Notes: a model not told the origin generated them from the letters alone. A stretch of 64,000 nucleotides of DNA from Actinoallomurus oryzae (GCF_039541955.1 NZ_BAABHF010000046.1:1-64000), one strand, 5' to 3'. Numbered from the stretch's first letter, positions 1 to 8,289 are shown. A program made the numbers and translations.

Positions 1-261
1 GACATCGTGGATGACGCCACCGTGCCGATCATCGTTGACCTGTCGGGCGTCTCCTACTGCGATGCCTCCGGGCTGGCCATGCTGGTCGGTGCGCAACGCC
101 GGGCCAGGCTGCGCGGTGTCATCGTCGCCATCTCCGAGCCCAGCCATGAGGTGAGCGAACTGCTGTGCGTCAACGGCCTCGACCATGCCTTCACCATGTA
201 TCCCACTCTCACCGCGGCACGCCGCGGCCTGGGACGCTCCAGCGGCCTGGCCATCGCATGA
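1..261 (+). CDS. STAS-domain anti-sigma factor antagonist, 5' partial
   Basis: The reading frame is open from the first base, so the start lies to the left of the window. The visible 86 residues contain the SpoIIAA/RsbV-type STAS core: a buried strand (VPIIVDLSGV) followed by a Cys-Asp-Ala-Ser-Gly turn, where the Ser is at the place phosphorylated by a partner anti-sigma kinase, then an amphipathic helix. In this family the unphosphorylated antagonist releases a sigma factor from its kinase. The partner is not visible. Its stop codon overlaps the ATG of the next gene (ATGA), so the two are probably translationally coupled. Some STAS proteins act in transport or sensing instead. Confidence 0.8.
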   Translation, partial: DIVDDATVPIIVDLSGVSYCDASGLAMLVGAQRRARLRGVIVAISEPSHEVSELLCVNGLDHAFTMYPTLTAARRGLGRSSGLAIA

Positions 262-620
262 CCCCCGCCGACAGCCCCGATCCATGGCCGCCGAGAGCGG
301 AGCGTCCCACGCCCGCGGACCAGGTGCACGGAAGCGCGAACGCCACGACACCGCGCGTCAAGAGCGCCGAGGCGAGAATGTCCGCTGAGGAAGTGCTTCA
401 CCGGTGGGGTTACATGGCCGAGACGTCCTCGGGGCGACCGCATGTCGTGCCGGCTGATCCGGCAGCCCCACGTGAGTGCCTGTGCGGTGAGCCTGCGGAC
501 CTCGTCGTGGAGACGAACTGGTTCGGCGGACGCCACTCCCGGGATCCGGTATGCGGACGTCACGTCGAGGAGGTCGTACTCGCCATCAGAAAAAAGCAGG
601 CCCGGCGCAACGGAGCGTGA
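258..620 (+). CDS. Hypothetical protein with Cys/His cluster
   Basis: I do not recognise the family. The 120-residue protein starts at an ATG that overlaps the stop of the STAS gene. The first 40 residues are proline- and alanine-rich and look disordered. The C-terminal half has a C-x-C pair (ECLCGEP) and, about 20 residues later, a C-x2-H pair (VCGRHVEE), a spacing that could hold one metal ion. It ends in a basic tail (RKKQARRNGA). Coupling to a sigma-antagonist gene hints at a regulatory role, but nothing in the sequence proves it. An inner ATG at 378 would give an 80-residue version that keeps the Cys/His part. Confidence 0.5.
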   Translation: MTPADSPDPWPPRAERPTPADQVHGSANATTPRVKSAEARMSAEEVLHRWGYMAETSSGRPHVVPADPAAPRECLCGEPADLVVETNWFGGRHSRDPVCGRHVEEVVLAIRKKQARRNGA

Positions 621-682
621 GCCCATTTCTTCTCTGGCCCGACGTTCGACCTGGCGGACCCGACAACGTGGCGATGCTGCGA

Positions 683-1642
683 TCAGAGCATGGGCGAGCC
701 GGAGCGCTCCTCGTCCGAGTCACGTCGTGCTCGGCGTTCGGTGAATCGGGTGGCCGCCGTATCCAGCCGGTCCAGGAACTCTGACAGTTCCTGGCGTGCC
801 TTATCTCCGTCGGCGTTCAGGCCTTCCAGTTCGAAGACCCGCCATTGCCGCAGGACGGGAAGTACGACATCGTCGAGGTGGATGCGCAGGTCGTAGATGC
901 CGGCGCGTGCGATGGCGACGGATTTACGCAGGAAGTCGTCGATGGTGTGGCCGGGCATCTGGAAGCTGGTCACAACGTCGGTGACGGCGCGCATTGTCGC
1001 GTTCGGGGACATTTCGAACGCCGCAGTGAGCAGGTTGCGGTAGAAGAGCATGTGCAGGTTCTCATCGGCGGCCACGCGAGCCAGCAACCGCTCGCATACG
1101 GGGTCTCCCGAGGCCTTGCCGGTGTTGCGGTGAGAGACGCGTGTCGCGAGTTCCTGGAAAGAGACGTAGGCGAGGCCGTGGAGCATCTTGTCGCCGTGGT
1201 CGGCCTGGTAGCCGCCCTGCATGTGCCTCATACGTGCCCGTTCGAGCGCGACCGGGTCCACGGCTCGTGTGACGGTCAGGTAGTCGCGGATGACGATTCC
1301 GTGCCGGTTCTCCTCGGCCGTCCAGCGGTCCACCCAGGTACCCCATGCGCCGTCACGCCCGAAGATGGTGGAGATCTCGCGATGGTAGCCGGGCAGGTTG
1401 TCCTCGGTGAGGAGGTTGACGACCAGCGCTTCCTTCGCGGAAGGCGAGATGGTGGAATCCTCGGGCGACCATGGGTCGCCGTCCAAAGGGCCATCGAAAT
1501 CGCGGCCGAGACTCCAGGGCACGTACTGGTGCGGGAACCACTCCTTCGCCGTGGCCAGATGGCGGTCGAGCTCGGCTGCGACGACGGGTTCGAGCTCGGT
1601 GAGCAGCTCGAACGTCGTCTTCGGCCCGGACGTGTACGGCAT
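683..1642 (-). CDS. Acyl-ACP desaturase (DesA type)
   Basis: This is a soluble di-iron fatty-acid desaturase of the plant stearoyl-ACP desaturase/mycobacterial DesA family, which puts a double bond into ACP-bound acyl chains using reduced ferredoxin and O2. The iron-binding E-E-x2-H signature is visible as AEENRHG, and the second as ADENLH. The 319-residue length fits the family. I place the start at 1642 because GGGGGA lies just upstream; an in-frame ATG at 1699 would add 19 residues that lack family similarity. The gene stands alone, with the STAS pair converging from the left. It probably tunes membrane lipid unsaturation, which is worth noting beside the cold-shock genes that follow. Confidence 0.88.
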   Translation of the reverse strand: MPYTSGPKTTFELLTELEPVVAAELDRHLATAKEWFPHQYVPWSLGRDFDGPLDGDPWSPEDSTISPSAKEALVVNLLTEDNLPGYHREISTIFGRDGAWGTWVDRWTAEENRHGIVIRDYLTVTRAVDPVALERARMRHMQGGYQADHGDKMLHGLAYVSFQELATRVSHRNTGKASGDPVCERLLARVAADENLHMLFYRNLLTAAFEMSPNATMRAVTDVVTSFQMPGHTIDDFLRKSVAIARAGIYDLRIHLDDVVLPVLRQWRVFELEGLNADGDKARQELSEFLDRLDTAATRFTERRARRDSDEERSGSPML

Positions 1643-1881
1643 TGATCCCCCAAATCGTGGCATGAACGGCGCCTGCGGAGCGGCATCGGTGATCTTCATC
1701 CCCTGGAGACCACCCTCCCCATGGCCGGTGTCGCCGTAAACGACGCCGTGCCCGGAGCGCGGCGCCGTACTGCCGCGGCGGGTACGTAGACCCGCCGGCG
1801 TCCGCGGTGGAATGACCGGTGCGATGAAAGGCGAGGGGCCGGCGCGAAGTTCCTCGTAGGCGGCCGGCTCGGTGAACGTCT

Positions 1882-3294
1882 TCAGGAGCCGGCGGCGCGG
1901 GCCGCGACTCGCGGGGAGCGGCGGTTCTTGGCACGGCGACGGCCCGGCGCGGAGCCGCCGTTCCGGGGGCCTGCGGTGGCGGGAGAGGGCAAGGTGACGG
2001 GGATGCCGGAGGGCGTGCGGGCACCGGTGATGCGGCTGAGTTCGACATCGCCGGACCGCACTCGCGTGGACTGCGGGGTGATGCCGGCGGTGGCCATCAT
2101 CCGGTCCATTTCGCGGCGCTGGGTGGGCAGGACCAAGGTGACCACGGTGCCGGATTCGCCGGCGCGGGCGGTGCGGCCGCCCCGGTGCAGGTAGTCCTTG
2201 TGGTCGCCCGGCGGATCGACGTTGACGACCAGGTCCAGCCCATCGATGTGGATGCCGCGCGCGGCGACGTTGGTGGCGACCAGTACGGTGACGTCTCCGG
2301 TGCGGAACTGCTCCAGGGTGCGGTTACGCTGCGGCTGGGACTTGCCTCCGTGCAGTGCGGCGGCGCGTATACCTCCCGTGAGGAGCTTGCGGACCAGCCG
2401 GTCGGCGGCGTGCTTCATGTCGACGAACATGATGACGCGGCCATCGCGGGCGGCGATGTGTGCGGTCGTGTCGTGCTTGTCCGCCTCCGTGACCTGTAGC
2501 AGGTGGTGTTCCATGGTGGTGACCGCTCCCGCCGACGGGTCGACCGAGTGGGTCACTGGGTCGGTGAGGAAGCGGCGGACCAGACGGTCGACGTTGCGGT
2601 CCAGGGTCGCGGAGAACAGCATCCGCTGGCCCTCCGGGGCCACCTGGTCCAGCAGCGCGGTGACCTGCGGCAGGAAACCCATGTCGGCCATTTGATCCGC
2701 CTCGTCCAAGACGGTGATGCGTACGTGGTCCAACTTGCAGGCGCCTCGGTTGATCAGATCCGCGAGCCGTCCCGGGGTGGCGACCAGGATCTCCGCGCCG
2801 TGTTTGAGAGCGGCGGCCTGTCGCGAGATCGATACGCCGCCGACGACGGTGGCCGATCGAAGGCCGACGGACTTGGCGTAGGGGGCGAGGGCGTCGGTGA
2901 CCTGCTGGGCCAGTTCTCGGGTGGGGACCAGTACCAAGGCCAGCGGTTTACGCGGCTCAGCGCGTCGGCCGGCGCTTCGAGCGAGCATCGCCAGGCCGAA
3001 TGCGAGGGTCTTTCCGGATCCTGTACGGCCGCGGCCGAGGACATCGCGGCCGTTGAGCGCGTCCGGCAGGGTCGAGGCCTGGATGGGGAACGGTTCCGTC
3101 ACGCCCTGCCGGGTCAATGTGGACAGCAGGGCCGCCGGCATTTCCAGCTCGGCGAACGACGCGGCCGGGGGGAGAGGAGGCGTAGAGCTCACAGGGGATG
3201 CGAAGTCGCTCTGCCCCCGGGTGGCCGGTTGGCGCGAAGCCCTGGTACGGGAGTGGACGGAGCGACGGTGGGACGGACGGGTGGGATGGGGCAT
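1882..3294 (-). CDS. DEAD-box ATP-dependent RNA helicase
   Basis: The 470-residue protein carries the full DEAD-box motif set: Q motif (FPIQ), motif I GRGRTGSGKT, Ia PTRELAQQ, Ib TPGRL, II VLDEADQM (DEAD), III SAT, IV MFVDM, V VATNVAARGI and VI HRGGRTARAG. The core covers about residues 45-400, with a basic glycine/arginine-rich tail. The start at 3294 is backed by AGGAAGG seven bases upstream. Such helicases unwind structured mRNA and help ribosome assembly, often during cold stress. A cold-shock protein gene lies upstream on the same strand, and 332 bases without a gene separate them, consistent with a long structured leader. It is of the CsdA/DbpA/RhlE group, but I cannot assign a specific paralogue. 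Confidence 0.9.
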   Translation of the reverse strand: MPHPTRPSHRRSVHSRTRASRQPATRGQSDFASPVSSTPPLPPAASFAELEMPAALLSTLTRQGVTEPFPIQASTLPDALNGRDVLGRGRTGSGKTLAFGLAMLARSAGRRAEPRKPLALVLVPTRELAQQVTDALAPYAKSVGLRSATVVGGVSISRQAAALKHGAEILVATPGRLADLINRGACKLDHVRITVLDEADQMADMGFLPQVTALLDQVAPEGQRMLFSATLDRNVDRLVRRFLTDPVTHSVDPSAGAVTTMEHHLLQVTEADKHDTTAHIAARDGRVIMFVDMKHAADRLVRKLLTGGIRAAALHGGKSQPQRNRTLEQFRTGDVTVLVATNVAARGIHIDGLDLVVNVDPPGDHKDYLHRGGRTARAGESGTVVTLVLPTQRREMDRMMATAGITPQSTRVRSGDVELSRITGARTPSGIPVTLPSPATAGPRNGGSAPGRRRAKNRRSPRVAARAAGS

Positions 3295-3626
3295 GCGTAA
3301 GCCTTCCTGAAGCGGCCCGTTTCGCGGAAGGCTTCGCAGCTCATTGGCTTGAAGCGATCGCAAGAACGAACCGAAGTGAGTGAGCCGCGAAGCAAGCGCC
3401 GAAGCCGCAGAGGAACGGCATGAAGACGGCTGATGCCCCTTCGCGGAAGGGCGCTGAAGGCCGGAGTCAGCTGGCCTGCACCAGCCTGCGGCATCCGTGT
3501 GGCGGATTTCCGCCAAAGGGCCGCACCCTGGATGACAGCCGTCGTTATCTGGGAACGAAAATTACCAGGCCAACAGGCAGAGCCCGGAACTTCCCGTACG
3601 AGCCCTGCGATATACCGCGTGATTAT
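3295..3626 (-). other. Leader/intergenic region upstream of the helicase
   Basis: No gene is visible here. The 332 bases separate the cold-shock protein from the helicase on the same strand. The block TTCGCGGAAGG occurs twice (near 3320 and 3439); the second copy sits in a short inverted repeat. Many GAAGC/GCTTC-type words give the transcript ample pairing potential. A structured 5' untranslated leader of the helicase mRNA is the most likely content. Whether the two genes share a transcript cannot be told from sequence. Confidence 0.35.
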
Positions 3627-3830
3627 TCAGACAGAAAGAATGTTCTCCGCCTGGAGGCCTTTCTGGCCCTGCGTGATATCGAACTTGACCCTCTGGCCCT
3701 CTTGCAGCTCGCGGAAGCCCTGAGCCGCGATGTTGGAGAAGTGGGCGAAGACATCGGCGCCGCCGCTGTCCTGCTCGATGAAACCGAAGCCTTTTTCTGC
3801 GTTGAACCACTTTACGGTGCCGGTAGCCAT
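3627..3830 (-). CDS. Cold-shock protein (CspA family)
   Basis: A 67-residue single OB-fold cold-shock domain that binds single-stranded RNA or DNA and melts secondary structure. RNP1 (KGFGFIEQ) and RNP2 (VFAHFS) are intact, preceded by the usual start MATGTVKWFNAEKG. GGAAGGAA lies six bases before the ATG at 3830. Actinomycetes carry several paralogues, both cold-induced and constitutive, so cold induction is inferred from the neighbouring DEAD-box helicase and from the hairpin-terminator just upstream. Length and sequence are canonical. Confidence 0.95.
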   Translation of the reverse strand: MATGTVKWFNAEKGFGFIEQDSGGADVFAHFSNIAAQGFRELQEGQRVKFDITQGQKGLQAENILSV

Positions 3831-3914
3831 GTCTGTTCCTTCCGGGGGCGTTGACGGAGCCCGCACTCTGCGAGCCTCGCGTCGCTGTAATGACCCCCCC
3901 GGATGACTCCGGTG

Positions 3915-3950
3915 AAACAAAAAGCGCCTGAGGTGAGTACCAGCAGGCGC
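3915..3950 (-). terminator. Rho-independent-type terminator or attenuator upstream of csp
   Basis: Read on the minus strand, a 7-bp stem (GCGCCTG/CAGGCGC, 3924-3950) with a 13-base loop is followed directly by TTTTTGTTT. It lies about 85 bases upstream of the csp start codon and points into csp. It either ends an unseen minus-strand transcript or acts as an attenuator in a long csp leader. Confidence 0.6.
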
Positions 3951-4714
3951 ACATAAAGTCTATGGGAACCACAACTGCAACCGCTTGAGCCTACCACCGG
4001 TAGATAGAGCACGCAAGCGAGGTCGCCAGTCCGCCGACGAGGACGGATGTCCGGCATTCCCCTGAAAACGAATGACGCGAAGATCGCGAGCTTTGCGAGC
4101 GCAAGGCGCGCACGCTGACGAAGCCTGTGTGGTGGTGACGCCGGGCGATTCACGGGGCTGACCCGTCGCCGTCGGAGCGATCGTCGGCGGGCTGACCGCG
4201 CGTAGACCGCCGGCTGCCGGGTCCCTGCCCTGGAGCCGTGTGTCTTGACTTCCTGAACGAGAAAATCTGCTGTGACGGAGGTAGACATTCGTTGTGCAGC
4301 TGGGTAGTGTTCCTGGTGTCGCAAGTGAAGAGAACATCGCAGAGGCACGGGAGATGACGAACTGCCCGTGAGATGAAGAGCAGGACGTCAGGTGCGCTGG
4401 GGCCGAGTAACGGTAGGTGGCTCCGGGCGGTGACGAGGGCCGTTGGACGCGCTGGGGCGAGGTTCGCAGGTCCCAGAAGGTCGCGGCCGAAGGAAAGGTA
4501 AGAGAAAGATCAGAGGAGAAGGGGAGGGTCATACGCCGTCGGATCGCCCGCTACTGGCTGTTTTTCGCCGGGCGGGTACCGCAGTCCCATCCGAACGAGA
4601 GGTGGTCTTCGGTCACGCTTACGCGATCCCCGCACTATCTGGCGCTTCAGGCCATTGGTGCGGATACGACAAGCCGGCGTCATCGCCGGTAGATGGTGTT
4701 GATTCCTAAACCCT
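3951..4714. other. Gene-poor region, no feature recognised
   Basis: These 764 bases contain open frames on both strands, but none gives a recognisable protein, a good ribosome-binding site or convincing composition. GC is lower than in the flanking genes. The minus-strand terminator at 3915-3950 implies that some transcript (csp leader or a small RNA) may start in this region. I see no tRNA and no repeat of note. Confidence 0.3.
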
Positions 4715-4742
4715 GGGCCCCGGTGCTACGGCACCGGGGCCC
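4715..4742. terminator. Strong GC-rich hairpin
   Basis: A perfect 12-bp stem (GGGCCCCGGTGC with its complement) closed by the 4-base loop TACG. It lies 20 bases before the MerR-type gene and insulates it from upstream transcription. There is no T-run, which is usual for actinomycete terminators. Confidence 0.6.
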
Positions 4743-4762
4743 TCATGATGTGGAAGGTGCGG

Positions 4763-5092
4763 ATGGATCCAGCCCAGCAGCCCATGTCCGACAAGAAGAC
4801 CGACAAATTCGATGACGAGGACTACCCCGCCTACACCATGGGCCGTGCCGCGGAGATGATCGGCACGACGCCGGGATTCCTGCGCAGCCTGGACGAGGCG
4901 AAACTGATCACGCCGCAACGCTCGGCCGGTGGTCACCGCCGCTACTCCCGCTACCAGCTCCGCCTGGCCGCCCGCGCCCGCGAACTTGTTGATGAGGGCA
5001 TCGGCTTGGATGCCGCTTGCCGCATCATCATCCTGGAAGACCAACTCCAAGAAGCACAACGGCTCAACGCCGAGATGCGCCAAGACCACTGA
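4763..5092 (+). CDS. MerR-family transcriptional regulator (short, HspR-like)
   Basis: A 109-residue DNA-binding protein with a MerR-type winged helix: YTMGRAAEMIGTTPGFLRSL (recognition helices), then a wing containing GGHRRYSRYQLR, then a dimer helix rich in Ala/Arg/Glu. It lacks the long C-terminal effector domain and metal-binding cysteines of classical MerR proteins, resembling short HspR-like regulators of stress genes. I choose the ATG at 4763 because GGAAGG lies upstream; an in-frame ATG at 4745 falls at the foot of the hairpin and has no ribosome-binding site. It stands alone between two terminator-like hairpins, so its target is not evident. Confidence 0.8.
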   Translation: MDPAQQPMSDKKTDKFDDEDYPAYTMGRAAEMIGTTPGFLRSLDEAKLITPQRSAGGHRRYSRYQLRLAARARELVDEGIGLDAACRIIILEDQLQEAQRLNAEMRQDH

Positions 5093-5156
5093 GCACCCCG
5101 AGTCCGTCACCAGACCGCGACCTCCGATCTTTACGCGCCGAACGGCGCACCGCCTC

Positions 5157-5190
5157 TGCCCCGGGCTGCGGGGATTCGCAGCCCGGGGCA
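5157..5190 (+). terminator. Terminator hairpin after the MerR-type gene
   Basis: A perfect 14-bp inverted repeat (TGCCCCGGGCTGCG and its complement) around the loop GGGATT, 65 bases downstream of the MerR stop codon. There is no T-run; GC-rich hairpins of this type are typical actinomycete terminators. Confidence 0.65.
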
Positions 5191-5509
5191 GGCACCCCGG
5201 CCGTGACACAGCGCCTCGACCATCGACGGGTCCACTCGCCCCTGGTTCCCTGCCCCTGCCGCTGGGACGGTGATGGCCCCGTGGGGTGACCCGTATGCGA
5301 TGAGGGTGTTCAGCCGGGTAAGAGTCGCGCCACCACTCAGGCGCATGATGGCCCGGTGTCTAACCAGGGCGCGGCCGAACTGGCCGTGGCCGGCGTGCGT
5401 CGCAGGCGGCCGGCCGACAGCGCGCCGGGCACTCCGCCGTGGGGCTCGCGGCGCGCGGCTGCGCCGACCGGTCGTCCCGGCTGGGCGGCACCATCAGGCC
5501 GATCGCGTC
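5191..5509. other. Intergenic region, no gene recognised
   Basis: This 319-base gap lies downstream of the Lsr2-like gene and of the MerR terminator. I looked here on the minus strand for a displaced Lsr2 DNA-binding domain and found no recognisable remnant. Nothing else is evident. Confidence 0.3.
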
Positions 5510-5740
5510 TCAGGCTCTGGCCGGGGTGTCCTGCGTGTTCTTTCGGGCGCGGCCGGCCTTGGCCTTGACCGCGTTCTGCATGTACGGGGTGAGCTGGTCA
5601 AGGAGCTCCTGGAGTTTTTCGAAGTTCGCGTCCCCCAGGTCGATGGTGTACGTCACGCCGCCGAGCTCGAAGTCTCGCTTGCTCACGTCGTTTCCGTCAC
5701 GGCCATCGATGTCATCGATCTTGATGGTCTTGGTTGCCAA
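5510..5740 (-). CDS. Lsr2-like protein, dimerisation domain only
   Basis: The 76-residue protein matches the N-terminal dimerisation domain of the xenogeneic silencer Lsr2: a VxxxDDIDG-like opening (TIKIDDIDGRDG), then FELGGVTYTIDLGDANFEKL, corresponding to the GVTYEIDLS-x-KNA segment of Lsr2, and a helix (LQELLDQLTPYMQ). Full Lsr2 is about 110 residues and ends in an AT-hook-like domain with an RGR core that enters the minor groove; here the protein stops after a short basic tail (KAKAGRARKNTQ) with no RGR. It could oligomerise with full-length Lsr2 and modulate silencing, but that is inference. I saw no frameshifted DNA-binding half downstream, so it looks like a stand-alone short form. Confidence 0.7.
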   Translation of the reverse strand: MATKTIKIDDIDGRDGNDVSKRDFELGGVTYTIDLGDANFEKLQELLDQLTPYMQNAVKAKAGRARKNTQDTPARA

Positions 5741-6146
5741 CTACCGGCCTTTCCGTTTGAGGGGTTCGAACCCCGGCAGGTCGTCGTAAGCGCCGCCAGA
5801 GGTGGCGGGAGGCACAGGGAAACCTCCCGCACGCGCAACGGGGGTCAACGAATGCGCAGGGCTCAGACTACGGCAGTCTCATGGAACAAGATCATCTAAA
5901 TCGGCGGCATCGAGCGAGGGCTTGTGGTGAGCTTGGGCGGGTTTGATCGGATAGGAGCCAATCGGGGATGCGGGTGCAAGAGCGCAGACGGTGGCGTGCG
6001 GCCGGGTGGGGCGAGATGATGCGAGCGGCGTGGTGGTGGCTCGCCGTGGACGGCCCGAAACGATGGCTTGGGCGCCGCCGTCCCCGGCGGTGAGGACGGG
6101 CTCAGGCAGCGTGACCTGCCCGTTGAACGTTGTTCTCGTGCCGTGG
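5741..6146. other. Intergenic region, no gene recognised
   Basis: The 406 bases between the ABC permease stop and the Lsr2-like start hold no recognisable gene. They must contain the Lsr2-like gene's promoter and the 3' end of the exporter operon, but no clear hairpin or promoter stands out. Confidence 0.3.
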
Positions 6147-6950
6147 TCAACGGGGGTGTGTGCGGCTGCGGGTTCGGATGCGGAAGATGATCAGGCCGCC
6201 GAGGGCGAAGGCCGTGGCCCAGGCGAGGCCGAGAGCGAGATGGCCCCACAGGGCGGTATGGGCGAAGGAGCCGCTGACCGCGAACTGCATCGGGCCGAAG
6301 GAGGGGAAATACTCAAGGATCGGCTTGTTCGCCAGCGGATTGCCGAGAGGGTTCTGCAGGAAGGTGTCGAACAGGCCGCCCATGATGATCAGGAAGAAGC
6401 CTTCCAGATCGCCTTTGACCAGGACACCGAGCAGCAGGCCGAAGGCTCCGTAGGTGAGGGCGATGACGGTGTACCCGCCGAGGACGGCCAGCCAGCCGGC
6501 GGGACCGGGCCGCCAGAAGACGAGCATGACCAGCGCCGCGTACGCGGCGACGCCCGCCGCGATGGTCGCGGTCGCGAGGGTCTTGGCGGCGATGAGCGTG
6601 CTCTGGCGGTAACCGGCGAAGACCAGCCGCCGGTCGAACCTCAGGGTCTTACGGATCGCGTCGAACACCGTGAACCCGACGATCATGGATAGCGCGTTGA
6701 GGCCTGCGGAGATCAAGCTCAGGTGGCCGCCGTCGACCGACAGCATCCGCCCGGTGGCGTACATGCGGAAGTTGAGCGGTTTGTGACCGGCCATGGCGAT
6801 CATCAGCAGGTACCAGATGGGCACGAACGCGACGAGCAGAATGGCGGCGAGACGATTCCGGGTCTGGTTACGTAGCGAGAACTTGAGCGCGGTGGGGAAC
6901 GGGCGGTAGGCGGCCGGCGTGCCGCCTGACCGGAGTTCAATGGCGGACAT
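6147..6950 (-). CDS. ABC transporter permease
   Basis: The 267-residue integral membrane protein has about six hydrophobic segments (for example LAAILLVAFVPIWYLLMIAM, residues 34-53, and later GVAAYAALVMLVFW and AFGLLLGVLV). This is the ABC-2 layout, with cytoplasmic N-terminus and no extracellular binding protein. Its start lies 14 bases inside the ATPase gene, so the two are made as one exporter. In the family such pairs extrude drugs, lipids or peptides; the substrate is unknown. Control by the TetR repressor at the head of the operon suggests that the exported compound, or a mimic, is the inducer. Confidence 0.82.
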   Translation of the reverse strand: MSAIELRSGGTPAAYRPFPTALKFSLRNQTRNRLAAILLVAFVPIWYLLMIAMAGHKPLNFRMYATGRMLSVDGGHLSLISAGLNALSMIVGFTVFDAIRKTLRFDRRLVFAGYRQSTLIAAKTLATATIAAGVAAYAALVMLVFWRPGPAGWLAVLGGYTVIALTYGAFGLLLGVLVKGDLEGFFLIIMGGLFDTFLQNPLGNPLANKPILEYFPSFGPMQFAVSGSFAHTALWGHLALGLAWATAFALGGLIIFRIRTRSRTHPR

Positions 6951-7605
6951 GGTCGTCCTCGGTGGTCTGGCCGGGCTGCCGGAGGTTGGCCGGGCGAGGA
7001 GTGAGACGGCCGCTGGTGAGGTCGGCGAGCTGGTCGAAGCGGTCTTGTTCGAAGACCAGGTGAGTGATGATGACGATCGCCTTTCCGCGGGCGCGCAGAT
7101 CAGAGACGAGGTCCCAGAACCGCAGGTAGGTGTCCCAGTCGAAGCCCTGGTAGGGCTCGTCCAGCAACAGCAGGTCCGGATCGTGCAGCAGTGCCAGGGT
7201 GAGGTTCAGCTTCTGCCGGGTGCCGCCTGAGAGGGCTCCGGCGGCCTGGTGGCGGTACTGTGCGTAGCCGAGCCGATCGATCAGCTCGTTGCCGCGGCGC
7301 AGGTCGGGCAGGTGGTGGGCGGCGGCGAAGTAGCGCAGGTGCTGGTCGACGGTGAGGTTGTCGCTGACGACGGGGTCCTGGGGGCAGTAGCCGAGAGTGC
7401 CCGACACCTCGATCCGGCCACTGTCGGTGGCCAGGGTTCCGGCGAGGGCTTTCAGCAGGGTGGATTTGCCGGCGCCGTTCTCGCCGACGACCGCGACGAG
7501 TTGCCCGGGGTCGACGGTCAGATCGGCGCCACGCAGGACCTGATGCCTGCCATAGGACTTGTGCACGTCGCGGGCCCTCAACGCTGGTGGAGACGCTGTG
7601 GTCAC
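6937..7605 (-). CDS. ABC transporter ATP-binding protein
   Basis: A 222-residue ATPase with every motif in place: Walker A GENGAGKST, Q-loop (YCPQDP), signature LSGGTRQK, Walker B LLLLDEP and H-loop ITH. The last residues are not strongly conserved, as expected for a short exporter subunit. The GTG start at 7605 overlaps the TetR stop (GTGA), and its own 3' end overlaps the permease start by 14 bases, giving a tight regulator-ATPase-permease operon. It energises the permease beside it at the inner face of the membrane. Confidence 0.92.
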   Translation of the reverse strand: MTTASPPALRARDVHKSYGRHQVLRGADLTVDPGQLVAVVGENGAGKSTLLKALAGTLATDSGRIEVSGTLGYCPQDPVVSDNLTVDQHLRYFAAAHHLPDLRRGNELIDRLGYAQYRHQAAGALSGGTRQKLNLTLALLHDPDLLLLDEPYQGFDWDTYLRFWDLVSDLRARGKAIVIITHLVFEQDRFDQLADLTSGRLTPRPANLRQPGQTTEDDHVRH

Positions 7606-8261
7606 GGGCGTTCCCCTTCGTGTTCGTTCGAGATCTGTCCGGAATCGGGCGGCGCGAGCAGGCCGGCGCCGTAGATGGTGAGCAGTTCACCCGCCCAGCG
7701 GGCCATGCCCTCGCGGGAGAGCGGGTCGACACCGAGCGCATCGGCCAGCCGGTCGCGCAACAGCAGCACGGCCAGGTCGTTGGCCAGCAGGAGGGCCGCC
7801 CGCACGGCCGGGTCCCGGCCTGGGGAGGCCAGCCCCGCCTGCGCCAGAGCGGCCAGTGTGGCCTGGCTGACGTCGAACAAACGGCGGAACAGCACCCGGC
7901 TCGCTTCGGTGTCGCTCAGTAGCAGGCGGCGCAGGTAGTCAGGGATCGGAGATGCGGGCGGCAGATGTGTAGCCATCAGTTCGGTCAGCGAACCGGTGGC
8001 GGCCGGGTCGAACAGTTCGGGGCCCGCCCCCGTGGTCATCTCGCCGAGCATCACCTCGAACGTGGCCAGCACGTGTTGATCGACCGCATCGCGCAGTCCC
8101 TCCTTCGAGGTGAAGTGATGGATGACCAGCCCGGGCGACACTCCCGCGGCGGTCGCGATCTGCCGCACCGTCACCGCATCGGGGCCATGCGCGGCGAACA
8201 GCCGCAACGCCTCATCACGGATGACTGCCCGCGTGGTCCGGTCATTTGAGATTGAACGCAC
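7602..8261 (-). CDS. TetR-family repressor of the ABC exporter operon
   Basis: This 219-residue protein has a TetR N-terminal helix-turn-helix (AVTVRQIATAAGVSPGLVIH, about residues 30-50) and a mostly helical ligand-binding domain. The GTG start at 8261 lies inside a 40-bp nested dyad (8250-8289), the obvious autoregulatory operator, and no good ribosome-binding site precedes it, so the mRNA may be leaderless or nearly so. It is the first gene of the exporter operon and is probably released by the transported compound. An internal start cannot be excluded, but the HTH begins soon after residue 15, so little room remains. Confidence 0.88.
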   Translation of the reverse strand: MRSISNDRTTRAVIRDEALRLFAAHGPDAVTVRQIATAAGVSPGLVIHHFTSKEGLRDAVDQHVLATFEVMLGEMTTGAGPELFDPAATGSLTELMATHLPPASPIPDYLRRLLLSDTEASRVLFRRLFDVSQATLAALAQAGLASPGRDPAVRAALLLANDLAVLLLRDRLADALGVDPLSREGMARWAGELLTIYGAGLLAPPDSGQISNEHEGERP

Positions 8262-8289
8262 GTTTATTACTCTAAACAGCCGTTCAATC
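8250..8289. promoter_or_regulatory. Nested 40-bp dyad, probable TetR operator
   Basis: Outer arms GATTGAACG (8250-8258) and CGTTCAATC (8281-8289) enclose inner arms GTTTA (8262-8266) and TAAAC (8273-8277) around TTACTC. All arms match perfectly. The centre is at 8269.5, just upstream of the repressor's GTG start, which lies in the left spacer. A bound repressor would cover the start region and block the whole exporter operon. Confidence 0.7.

Noticed and set aside
4417..4709. Overlapping small plus-strand frames of 88-91 codons
   Set aside because: No ribosome-binding site, no recognisable pattern, and they run into a strong terminator-like hairpin.
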